This document shows, one piece after another, positions 1 to 11,099 of a stretch of DNA of 64,000 nt (position 1 is its first letter; each line of letters starts with the position of its first letter). The notes under the pieces are model-generated. The model was not told where the DNA came from. It did not search any database and saw only the letters and a program-made list of their open reading frames with translations. The translations under genes and the position numbers were made by a program. Where the stretch lies: NCBI GenBank assembly GCA_029379385.1, contig CM055608.1, positions 23,620,350-23,684,349 on the forward strand, in the 5' to 3' direction. The stretch is from Quillaja saponaria (taxonomy: Eukaryota > Streptophyta > Magnoliopsida > Fabales > Quillajaceae).

Positions 1-1439
1 CTTTAGGTATTCCTCGATCCTTCCATCTCCATTTAGGAATTGCAAACTTTAAAAAAAAAAAAAATCAGATACATTTTCTAAATATATAATTGACTTCCTA
101 GGAATCCTATGGGTTATCAATTTGGTCTATATATATATCTTAGGCATAATTTCATTAAAGGTATGACATTATGTGTTTATGAAGATTATTGTTATCATCC
201 TTAACAGAGTCCTGAGGGTTAATTTTGGAGCTTGAAAGAAAGAAAAGAATAGTATATGAATGAAATGAGAATGGAGGAAAGTAGAGGACCGAATAAGAAA
301 AATGATACTTAACAATTTGTTTAGTCATTTAAGAGTTTAAGAATATAAAGAGAAAGAATTTTTTTTTTAAATAAAGTATTAAATGTCGATCTGATCATGA
401 TAACGTGGTAGTGCGAATGTCAATTTCTCGATCGTACTGGCCCATAAGACAAGAAACAGGGTGATCGGGTTGTTCTTAGAGACATTCCAATGCCAAAGTC
501 AAAATTGGATTAAAATAACAGTATTTCTGGAATCTAAAGTACTGAGTAAATCAAAAAACTACATTTTTGGGAACTGTACAACAATATATATAATGTATTA
601 TGCCTAATGACATGTCGCGCTAATTATGAATTTGGTTATGACTTGGAATGCCACGTGTTGCCATGTAATTGGGTGGTGTAATATGTCGTATTATCAAGTT
701 CATAATGTGTTTGGGAGATGGGTGAAAGAAGAGGAAATTATATATTATTACAAAATTTCATGATTATGTACTCAAAAATATTTTATTCAAATATTAGTAG
801 GGTATTAAGTAAAAGAAATAAGAAAATATTTATTATCACTAGAGAAAATTATAATATACATTTCTCTATCTCTTTAAAATTTTTTGATTTTAAAAATAAA
901 TTGTTCATATTCTCTCCACTCAATTTCTCTTTGTTGATTTATCGAAATAAACTTACTGACTAAGAGGTTATAAGAAGGGGTTGGAGGGATATAATTCATC
1001 AACATATTAACCTTAAAGTCGTGGAGGAGTCCTACTTAATCAAGTTGTTATTTTTTTTTCTTTGGTCCGGAGGAGGTTTATTGGGTTTATGAAGTATAAT
1101 TAATGGACACTTCATTGACAAATTACTAACTACATACAATTTCCTACAATTAAACAATAGAGCCTTTCAGTACACATAGTGAACACTAATCCTTTCATTA
1201 AACATATAGCCTTCGTTGAACATAAGGCCAAGTCATCCGTAGAGCTTTTGATTGATTAATATACCGTTAAAGCTGAAGTTGACACCGGAAGCAATGTAAC
1301 TTCATATCAAATTGACTTTACTGTTTTTCTTTGACATGAAATCTGCACCGGATACTCAAATTATTTTATAGTTTACTTTTAAATTTATATAATTTTCGTA
1401 AATTATGAGAATATAATATTATTCTGTAAAACTCATCTT
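1..1439. other. AT-rich intergenic DNA, no gene seen
   Basis: I see no open frame with protein-like composition, no RNA gene and no clear transposon end. The only open frame over 200 bases, near 718-963, is low-complexity Ile/Lys/Phe-rich sequence typical of random AT-rich DNA and begins inside an AT-rich run. Confidence 0.6.
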
Positions 1440-1625
1440 ATGGGGTTGGATTTAGAAAAATAACATATGATAGGGTGCTAAAACGAGATTTGTGTTGGGC
1501 TCCTGAGAAGAAAAAGGTACAAACTAAATATATTGAAGTAATTGAGGATATGTATAAGAGAGTAATTATTAGTGTGCGAACCATATATGGTATGACTGGA
1601 GAGTTTCTAATCACAATAGAACTCC

Positions 1626-2039
1626 AAAGATAATCTTTAAGCCCCTACTTATTTGTTTTAGCTATGGACGAACATGCATATGCCATTTAGGATAAGTTCC
1701 ATGGTGCATACATTCTTTTCGCTGATGACATCGTATTGGTAGATGAGACTAGAGGAGGCATAAATTCTAACTTGAGTTATGGATGACCATTTAGGAATCT
1801 AAAGGTTTTAGGTTAAGTTGGACGAAAACTAATTATATATGGAATGTGACCATTAGTCACACTTGAAGAAGCTCAACTGGAATAATTTTGAAGGTCATGA
1901 AATCCCGATGAAGAAAGTGTTTATTACGTACGTAAGTTCCTTCTTAAAAAAAGACAGTGCAATTGTGCATGATATAAGTCACAGAATTATGGCAAGATGA
2001 ATGAAGTGGCGAATTACTTCAAGAGTTTTATGTGATCTT
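1626..2039 (+). repeat. LINE core tandem repeat, unit 1
   Basis: First of four direct copies, about 414 bases each, covering the reverse-transcriptase catalytic block (FADDIV). The shared marker AAGCCCCTAC sits at 1639, 2053, 2469 and 5656, giving periods of 414, 416 and (after removing the inserted LTR) 413. Confidence 0.75.
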
Positions 2040-2455
2040 AAGAATTATCCGTAAGCCCCTACCTATTTATTTTAGTTATGGACAAACTTGCATATGCCAT
2101 TTATGATAGGTTTCGTGATGCATGCATGCTTTTTGCCAAGGACATCATATTGGTAGACGAGATTAGAGGAGGCATAAATTCTAAACTAGAGTTATGGATG
2201 ACCATTTTAGAATCTAAACGTTATAGGTTAAGTTGGACGAAAATCGATTATATATGGAATGTGATCATTAGTCACACTTAAGGAAGCTCGAATGGAATGA
2301 TTTTGAATGGTCATGAAATCTCAACGAAAAAACTGTTTATTATGTACCTAGGTTCCTTCTTAAGAAAAGATGGTGTAATTGAGTGTGATATAAGTCACAA
2401 AATTACGGTAGGATGAATGAAGTGGCGAATTGCATTGAGAGTTTTATGTGATCTT
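2040..2455 (+). repeat. LINE core tandem repeat, unit 2
   Basis: Second copy. Its open stretch 2078-2281 reads through the RT core ([20 protein letters not shown]), with the catalytic F-A-D-D changed to F-A-K-D, so it is inactive. It matches unit 1 along its whole length with scattered substitutions. Confidence 0.75.
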
Positions 2456-2728
2456 AAAGATAATCCTTAAGCCCCTACCTATTTGTTTTAGTCCTGAACG
2501 AACTTGCATATGCCATTTAGGATAGGTTCCGTGGTGCTTGCATGCTTTTTACTGATGACATTATATTGGTAGACGAGATTAGAAGGGGCATAAATTCTAA
2601 ACTAGAGTTATGGATGACCATTTTAGAATCTACAGGTTTTAAGTTAAGTTGGAACTAATTATATATGGAATGTGCCCATTAGTCACACTTGAGGAAGCTC
2701 GACTGGAATGATTTTGGATGGTCATGAA
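2456..2728 (+). repeat. LINE core tandem repeat, unit 3, 5' part
   Basis: Third copy, cut after the motif GGTCATGAA by a solo LTR. It resumes at 5503 and ends near 5642. The two halves together restore a unit of normal length. Confidence 0.75.
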
Positions 2729-5497
2729 TATCACACCCTCAAATGAAGGTATGACTTGCCTGAAGGAATGAAAATCCATACTCCCCGTAACCCTGAATAT
2801 GCAAGTAGTGTGCATCACAATTTAAAAATACATTGTAATCAATACTATCAAAATGTTGTAAAGTTAAAATAAAATCCGGTATTGACAGTTAAACACAAAA
2901 CGATTTATGAAAATATTGGCAGAGGACTCTCCATACGGTAGAACATACCCATAATATAAACAAACAACCTGAATTCAAGTCGATAATAAATCGTGATATC
3001 ATAATATACAAAGGAGCTCTGCTCCTAACAAAACAGAACAACACCATAATAATCACAATATATACTACAACCATGCATGACATCCTTGGTGACTGCAAAT
3101 GTTGTCCTTTAGGCTCCAACTGTGCGATTTCTGAAATATACCTTGCCGATGCAGAGTTGGCAGGTAGCCCTATATAGCAATCAATCGAGGTTTCCTGAAA
3201 ACTAAAAAAAAATAAGCACAAAGGAAATGATGAGTCACCAAGATTCAGTGAGTAAATCATGTACCCTACGGGTACTACCATCATACAGCACAAATATTAT
3301 AATTTACAACTCATATTCAAATATATTGTTGCACGTACGTGATTATTATGCTTATACAATCACAGTTCACTTAGTTCACAGTCCCAAAACAGCAACCAAA
3401 TTATACAAGTAGATCAACAATTAACCAATCAACTAAGAAGCAAAGTGCCAACGAGTAACTCAGCTCTACACAACAATATCTTCCCTACCGGGCATTTACG
3501 TGCCCACACAACAAATTATTCTCTGTACACAAATCCATCCCACCGGGGCTGAGTACTTTAATAGTTTTAAAAAAAATTGTCAGAATCAGGATAACTCATA
3601 TAAACTTGTAAGTTTAAATAATCTAGGTGCACTTGGATTATTAATTTCAAGGATGAAAACCAATTTTCAGAAAATTTTCACGTGTTGGCCCTTATCAATC
3701 ACAATCAATGTCAAACAAATATAATTCAATTAAACACTGAAATAATGTACTTGCTTATTCTTCGACATAGCATATCAATTCAAATATACATGTAATTGCA
3801 AATAATAATTTGGCAATCATAGTGCACATAATTCACTCACAGCTCAGGTACGTGACTCGTCCGTTCATCTAGTTTGCGACGATGTTGGAATATCCTGACA
3901 CGCTTTGGAGCTGAAAAATCATGAATTAATAGATTACTAATAATCACTTCTAAATTAATTCGACGATTTCTTAATCATATGTAATTATGTCTAATATGTT
4001 TCCTAATACAATATTAATTAATTCGATATATTCAGTAATTTAACTTTCATAATTTAACATTACCCTATATATATTAAAATCACTCTACATGTATATATAT
4101 AAAATTTCAACTTTAACCAGTTATGTTATCGAATAACTGAAAATGAGTTGCTTGCATAATTATATATATAAATATACATATTACTTGTTTAACATTAGTT
4201 TCCCTTTTTATTTATACTCAATTCATAACTCAATTAACAATTTCCAACTTTTCACAATACTTACATTTTCACTGTAACATTCAACTTATATTATCAATTT
4301 AAATTAATTCTCATGTTCACATAATATGTTAGTGTAATTGCAATCTAAATAACTTATTTTTCTTCCTAATTCATTTAGTTGAAACCAATTATTCCACTTG
4401 GTCCTAATTAGCTCACGATTTGTTCTTTTTCAGCTATGACCATGGTAAACCACCACACACTCTTCTCTTCCTCCACACTTCACCCATCATCCAAGAAGAA
4501 TAGATAACCAAGTTGTTGCCCCAAAACAGGGGACAACAGGTTGGTTACCATCTCATATTTCCAATTCACACCCTTCATCCTTCACAACCAATCGTCCAAC
4601 CTTCTTCAAGGTCATTCCAATCACAACCCCAACAAACCAAACCACATCTTTTAGCCATTCAAAGGTATAGAAAACCAAAGCAGCCAACAATAGAAATTCT
4701 ACCCCTATCAAACTTTCATCCACGGTTGTCCAAAATAGGGCACTTCACAACAACAACCATCGGCTAGAAATTAAATTTTCCTCTAAGTTTTCTTCCTCAT
4801 AGCATCACACACGGAACAAGGACAGGGGCATGTAGCTGGAACTTAGGAAAATCACCCAAGCTGCCAGCAAGATAACCCACGCCAAAACATGAAAAATTTC
4901 AGCCAAACCAATCTATACCTTTACAGCCAATTGTTGAAATTTTCAAAAACAATTTGCTTTCCTAATACATAGTTACACATAGCCACCGAAGGAAGAAAAA
5001 TAGCATGAAACAAACTCAAAAAAAAAAAGTGATGAACTCTCGGGTACCACCACCTTGACAGAGCTGAATTTCAGCTCTTAAAACTCCCCTTTCGGCTACA
5101 TATCACACACCTACTTGAAGAAAGATCAAGAACTCACCAAAAGTTTGAATTGGATTGTCAAGAAAGGAGGAAATCACGGCCAATCCAACAATCAGCTAAG
5201 AACAGGGAGGAAGGTTCGGCAGAGAGGAAGAATGGAGGAGACTAAGTCAATTTTTCTCCCAAAGAAAAGACGGAGAGCAGGAGAAAAACGAAGGAAAGAA
5301 AGAAAACTAAAAAGGAGCATAAATAAAATAATAGGAAAAAAACTACACCATCCATTCTTGAGATATTTGTATACCTATACCATGACTTCTCCATAACACT
5401 TTATATTTATATAATCTTGTATATATATGTATATTTATACACACAACAATTATGTACAAAAATTCTAACGCTCAAATTAAATTATCGGATTATGACA
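2729..5497. mobile_element. Solo LTR, about 2.77 kb (probably Ty3/gypsy), inserted in the LINE
   Basis: It is flanked by the perfect 5-bp duplication ATGAA (2724-2728 and 5498-5502). The ends are TATCACACCCTC...ATGACA; the terminal TG is mutated to TA. Removing the segment plus one duplication restores the LINE repeat unit. A second member of the family lies at 46381-48964. No internal coding domain is present. The great length and the GGGTGTGA-type end (on the minus strand) suggest an LTR of a large gypsy element in minus orientation; that family assignment is inference. Open frames near 2889-3293, 4513-4767 and 5115-5396 are LTR sequence without recognised domains. Confidence 0.8.
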
Positions 5498-5642
5498 ATG
5501 AATTCACGATGAAGAAAGTCATGTTTATTACGTACCTAGGTTCATTCTTAAAAAGGATGGTGCATTTGAGTATGATATAAGTCATAGAATTATGGTAGGA
5601 TGAATAAAATGGCGAATTGTATTGAGAGTTTTATGTAATCTG

Positions 5643-6056
5643 AAGGATCATCCTTAAGCCCCTACCTATTTGTTTTAGTCATGGGCAAACTTGCATATGC
5701 CATTTAAGATAGGTTTCGTGGTGCTTGCATGCTTTTTACTGATGACTTTATATTGGTAGACGAGACCAGAGGGGGCATAAATTCTAAACTAGAGTTATGG
5801 ATGACCATTTTAGAATCTAAAGGTTTTAGGTTAAGTTGGAACTGATTATATATGGAATGTGACCATTAGTCACACTTGAGGAAGCTCGACTGGAATGATT
5901 TTGGATGGTTATGAAATCACGACGAAGAAAGTCATGTTTATTACGTACCTAGGTTCCTTCTTAAAAAAAGATAGTGCAATTGAGTATGATATAAGTTATA
6001 GAATTAAGGTGTATAAATGAAGTGACGAATTGCATCAAGAGTTTTATGTGATCTTA
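5643..6056 (+). repeat. LINE core tandem repeat, unit 4
   Basis: Fourth copy. It is followed directly by the single-copy 3' part of the LINE reverse transcriptase, so the tandem array lies inside the element rather than next to it. Confidence 0.75.
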
Positions 6057-6261
6057 AAATCCTAAATAAGTTGAAAGGTAAATTCTATAAAACGATTATG
6101 AGATCTGCTATGTTATATTGTTCCAAATATTTGGCAATAAAGAAACAACACTATAGCTAGCATGAGATGGGAGTGACTGAAATGTGAATATTGAGATGGA
6201 TGACATGACATACAAGAAAAGATAGAATACGAAATAAGGAGATACGTAGGAAAGTTGAGAT

Positions 6262-7625
6262 TGTTAGTAATATGCCCTGTAAGCCAATGATATTAGATGT
6301 CTATGATATATTACTTGTAAATACAGTCTTATTCATTTATTAATGAAATGAATATGTTTCAATATTATATGGTATTATTATTTATCATGTACTTTAATTG
6401 CTAGTTAATTCTTTAGTATGAACATAATAAATCTCATAGAATATAAGCAATGAAAATAAGAACCATGATGTAATTATGCTTATGAGATATATTTTCTTAA
6501 GTTTTGCTCTTAAATATTCCTAATCATAGGATCATTAATAATGGAAATTAATGATCCGATTAAATTAGTACATGTTATGTTAGTTCAAATGTTGAGGGTG
6601 ATTGATCTCACAATCACTTCTATAGTTGGCACTATAACAAACATGTAGGTGCTTGTTAGAGAATAAGTTCACTGAATTGACTCGATCATAGAACACTCAT
6701 ATGAACTTTTACATAGTTGTCAATGAGAGTTCTCATTGTAGTTGTGCAAATGATCTTTAGACCTGAGGCATCATAGATACTTTGTACATATGTTATCATG
6801 CTTTGGTACCATCTAAGTATAATTCATCATGAGTTATACAGAGATAGATATTGAGTATGACTATCTATGTGTGAAAATATATGAGTGCATAATAATGGAT
6901 CTATCACTCTTAGTAAAGAGAAAGAATGTTTAATGTTATCTAATTAAGACATAACTCAGAAAGTCCTTGGCTAGGGTGGTGTGAAACTAGATAAGAGAAT
7001 TTAGGTTTCACCACATGAGTTATGACTTATAGATAGATACATTAGATTAAACAATTTAAGGTTTGACATTAATCCATACTCTAAGTTTAATTAGGAGCTT
7101 TGATTGATAGAAAGATTGAATTGAACTTAATTAGGACAAATATATTTATATTATTTAGGTAGTCATCATATACTGCTAGGCATCAATCTTGGCTTGTAGG
7201 TAACCCGAGAATTGATTACATTAATAGGTAAATCAAAAAGGAGTTTTGATTCAAATTAATTAGATATGGATCTAATTGAAAAATATATTAAGTTTATGTG
7301 GCCTACTGCTAATTTAATATGAGCTTAAGGGGTCACACACAAAAATTTGTAATTTGGTTAAGAGAAGTTTTGGGCTTTTATGCAATTACAGACAAATAAT
7401 ATTTGAAATTTAAAATAGGATTAACTTTATTGAGATTTTCCTATTTTAACTAAAAGTCTAAGAGATAAGATTTGATCTTATCATTTAAAATTCAGTTATA
7501 ACATACTTAAATGAGATTAGACCTCATATGTATGATACATAACTTTTATCCATATATCATAGAGAGCCAAAGTTATGTGATATGACATAACTTTTAAACT
7601 CATTCAGTTATAGATCTAATGTAGG
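6262..7625. mobile_element. Possible LTR or other insert in the LINE 3' end
   Basis: LINE-like sequence (IRRKVE) stops at about 6261 and LINE-like sequence (DAVVRR) resumes at about 7630. Between them is 1.36 kb with no coding potential that begins TGTTAGTAATATGCCC, a style common at copia LTR ends. I could not find a matching target duplication or the 3' terminus, so the boundaries are approximate. Confidence 0.3.
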
Positions 7626-7740
7626 CTAGTGGATGCCGTAGTTAGGAGGGCGTGACTAAGTGCTGGTGGAAGGAGTTAGATGAGGTAGAGAGACAGTTTA
7701 GGACTTAAGAATTAGTTGAGTTAAATATTTGAGTATTATG

Positions 7741-9628
7741 TAATATGGATATTATTGATTTATTTTCATTATTTGATTATATATATATATATTTTTTGAA
7801 TTGTATAAATTCAATATATATTCTATTTTGATTAGATTATTGTACAAAATGATATTTCAAATTATTTACTTATTTTGAGTTTAAAAAATAAGGCTAAAAG
7901 ATTGATGAAATTGTAATATAAAATTTATGAGAGTTGTTTTATTTTTATATATAAATAGTTATTGATCTCTTATTTTATTTAATTGATATAAGATTTAAAT
8001 TCCATCAACCTAGTATTTAAAAAAGTAAAAATTAGATGACATATTAGCTTATGTGACAGGGAAGAGGATCATTAAATTGATGCGTCAGCAAACCATTCTC
8101 TTAATTAACAAATTTATTTATTTTTAGTTTAATTAGTGTGTTTGATTTAAAATTAAGTTATAATATGACTTGTTTGAGAATTATTTTTTTCAATTGGTGC
8201 TTTTAAATAATTAAAATTAGTAATTATTTTTTTCTTATTTCAATTAAGTTTTAACATATGTACTTTATGTTCTATATGAGTTAATATACTACATAATTAA
8301 CTTCTAAAAATGGTTAGCGATGTGTTATTTCATTATTGATGTGTCCCTTTATTCTGTCAACTCTTGAGTAACAATCTTATAATAAAATAACCAATTGCAC
8401 AAAGAAAACATGAGGTTAGATTTGGTTTGTCTTTTGAAACGATAAACCCAAATCTGTAATGCCCCCAGCAGTTATATGACTCAGTTGCCCAAAATTTAAA
8501 TGTTTTGAGTTTTGGGCGGTGCTATGCGAACTATATAATATTGTTAGATAGACTACAATAAAAAAAATATAGTAATTTTTTTCTGTCTTTTAGTATATTT
8601 ATAATGTACTTAATAATATTTATAATTTACATAACAATATCCTAATTTTTTAACAGTCTAAGTGACCGTTTTGCATATTACCGTTTGATTATTTTTTTCA
8701 CTTCTTATTATTTTTCTTTTATAAATACAATTCATTTCCCCCCTTTTTTTTCTCCCCAATTTCACCTTTACCTTTAGCTACCACGGAAACATCTTTCAAG
8801 TTTTGATCATATAATAATCGCCGAATTTACAATTCAACTATTACATTTTATGCACCGGTTTGAGTTGGATACGTGTATAATTGTACATATGTTATCACTT
8901 CTATCATCTTGTCCGAAGAGGTTGTCAATAATTACCACGTCATGTCAAAGAAATTTGTTCATCTAAAATTTAAATTATTAAAAATAAATAAATTATGCAA
9001 ACCTCTATTAAATTATATTAGTATTATTCTTTCTATTTTTAAAATTTATATAAATCTCACTTAAAATTGATTAAATTTAAGATAAAATATTTAAAATACA
9101 TTTTTATGTATTCTTATTAAAATACAATAGTTATTAATTCAAATTTTATATTTCATATTATAATTTAACTTAAAAAGAAATATAAATAAAATTAATTTTT
9201 AATTTTTTTCAAAAAAAATAATAATACAACTAAGAAATTATCCTAAGCTAGGGTTGACAATCGATTGTCAATAAGGTTTTTTTATTGACTTTGTAAGTTC
9301 AAATCTCTTGAGAGAGGTTATGGAAAGTAAAATTTTCTTAAATTTTAATAATAATAATAATACCATCAGATTATTTCATTATTTGGAATACTAAGTTAAG
9401 TTATAATTATTTTTTCAAACTTTAAGAGAGAGATTAGTTTATATTTTAGAAATAGAGGAATGATCATGAAATATCCACTTAATATAATAGAGATTGGAAT
9501 AATTTATTAAAAAAATATATTATGTATCTAATGTCATTGGTTGAATTATATAAAGGTAGAACTATGTGCTAGTTATTCATAGAAAAAGTGGGTCTCATGT
9601 AGGGTTTAATTACTTATCTAATACACTT
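7741..9628. other. AT-rich intergenic DNA
   Basis: No gene recognised. A SINE-like stretch may lie at about 9246-9330: an A-box-like ATTGTCAATAAGG followed by a B-box-like GTAAGTTCAAATC, then an AAT-rich tail. The TTTATAAATA near 8719 resembles a TATA box but no coding frame follows it. Confidence 0.45.
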
Positions 9629-10033
9629 TGTTAGAATTCAAACCCTTCACTATTAAGAAACCTATTTGACTAGATAAGCATTATCTAGTAAATATGACTA
9701 TTTGACTAAGAAAAACATTATCTAGTAATTTGTGGATAAGGCAAAAAAGCTTTGGATAAAAGCTTTAAAGTATGGAGATGTCAATTTCATATAAATAGGA
9801 CTTATGCTATTGATCATTTGTGTATATTGAGTGGAGGTAGTGTAATAGCATAATGAAAAAAGAGAGAAAAATCTAGTCATAGCTAGTATAAAGAGAAAGA
9901 GGAAAAATACTTGAGTGTTGAAATACCAAGTTTGTGTGAGAGAAATATTTTGTTCAAGAGTTCTTTGTTGTGTGAGTTTTGTAATCAAATTTTATTAGTA
10001 ATATATTCTTGTGAACTTATTACGCTTCCAACA
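9629..10033 (+). repeat. 5' LTR of the copia element
   Basis: 405 bases, starting TGTTAGAATTC and ending TTCCAACA. It matches 14643-14995 over its full length (with deletions there) and 14034-14218 over its first part. Confidence 0.88.
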
Positions 10034-10034
10034 A

Positions 10035-10049
10035 GTGGTATCAAAGTCA
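10035..10049 (+). other. Primer-binding site (initiator tRNA-Met)
   Basis: GTGGTATCAAAGTC directly after the 5' LTR is a one-mismatch variant of the TGGTATCAGAGC site used by plant copia elements. Confidence 0.75.
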
Positions 10050-10082
10050 AAGTTTGTGTCTACGTATTAAGAAGGTGAAGAG

Positions 10083-11000
10083 ATGACCAAAATGATTCAA
10101 CCTCAAATCCTAAAATTAATGAAGACAAATTATAGGAATTGGAGCATCCAAATGAAGGCTCTACTTGGGTCACAAGATTTATGGGAAATTGTTGAAGACG
10201 AGTACACTAAGCGCACGCAGATGAAACTGTCAAAGCAACTTTACCAAAAGCCCAGAAGGCGACATTGAAGGAAGCATGTAAGAAGGATAAGAAGGCCTTC
10301 TTCTTTATTATTCAAGGAGTTGACGAATCAACTTTTGAAAAAATTTAAGACGCGAAGACATCAAAGGATGCGTGGGAGATTCTGTAAAAATCCCTACAAT
10401 GAGACAAAAAGGCTAAAAAGGTACAATTCCAATCACTCAAAGTTGAATTTAAGATGCTAAAAATGCAAGTTCAGAAAATATTACAAAGTATGTCATTCAT
10501 CAAAAAATGGTGGTAAACAAGATGAAAACAAATGGAGAAACTCTTGATGATGTTACTATGATTGAAAAACTCCTTCGCTTGTTGACAGGAAAATTTGATT
10601 ATGTCATTGTTGTCATTAAAGAATCGAAAGATTTGTCACAAATTTCTATTGACGAGCTTGAGGGTTTTCTTTAAGCTCGTGAGCAGAAAATGAACCATAA
10701 TAAAAATTTTGGTAATCTGGAGCAAGCTTTGCAAATCAAGTTATATGTCGATGAAAATCAAGCTAACAACAACTAAGGACGAGATAGACTAAATCATGGT
10801 GGCTACAAAGGTGGACGCGTGGGGATATGGACTTGGTAGACAATTTTTTGGAAGTGGCCAGACAAATGAAGGCTATAAGAGATATGGTCGTGGTCGAGGT
10901 TCCAAAGGCCGAGGAAGAGGCTGATTTCAATGACAAGGTGATAAGTCTCTATTGCAATGTTATAATTGCAACAAGTATGGTCATTTCAGTTATGAGTGTA
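10083..11000 (+). pseudogene. copia gag remnant with zinc knuckle
   Basis: It begins with an open 61-codon stretch containing NYRNWSIQMKALLGSQDLWE, the conserved N-terminal region of copia gag. Later frames show the middle of gag. Near 10955-11000 the CCHC knuckle CYNCNKYGHFSYEC is intact (C-x2-C-x4-H-x4-C). Several stops and shifts separate these parts. Gag normally forms the particle that packages element RNA; this copy cannot encode a full protein. Confidence 0.8.
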
Positions 11001-11099
11001 GATCAACTCCTAAGATGGATGAAAGAAATCATCTTTTAGTAGTTGATGACAAAAATGAGAAATCTGTTATTTTCGTGACTTACAGAGGAAATGAAAAGT

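Larger units (their letters stand above)
1440..6261 (+). mobile_element. Degenerate L1-type LINE (reverse transcriptase), interrupted
   Basis: Translated pieces match plant L1-like non-LTR reverse transcriptase in the expected order. Around 1450-1480 is a decayed D-L-E-K...YDRV block. Next comes TKYIEVIEDMYK, then VRTIYGMTGEF, then SPYLFVLAMDE, then the catalytic [14 protein letters not shown] block near 1718-1760, followed by a L-S-W-T-K block. The 3' part (6058-6261) carries LKGKFYKTIMRSAMLY and IRRKVE, as in the C-terminal half of these ORF2 proteins. Stops and frameshifts occur throughout, so this is a fossil. The element is split at 2728/5503 by a 2.77-kb solo LTR. A possible final 3' fragment (DAVVRR) lies near 7630-7740. 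The core segment is present about four times (see repeat entries). Confidence 0.75.

Noticed and set aside
4513..4767. 84-codon Gln/Pro-rich frame
   Set aside because: It lies within the solo LTR, is not conserved as a frame in the second family member, and is low complexity.
6257..7625. Clear LTR boundaries for the insert in the LINE 3' end
   Set aside because: A GAGAT duplication was tested and not found at the right side, so only an approximate insert is reported.
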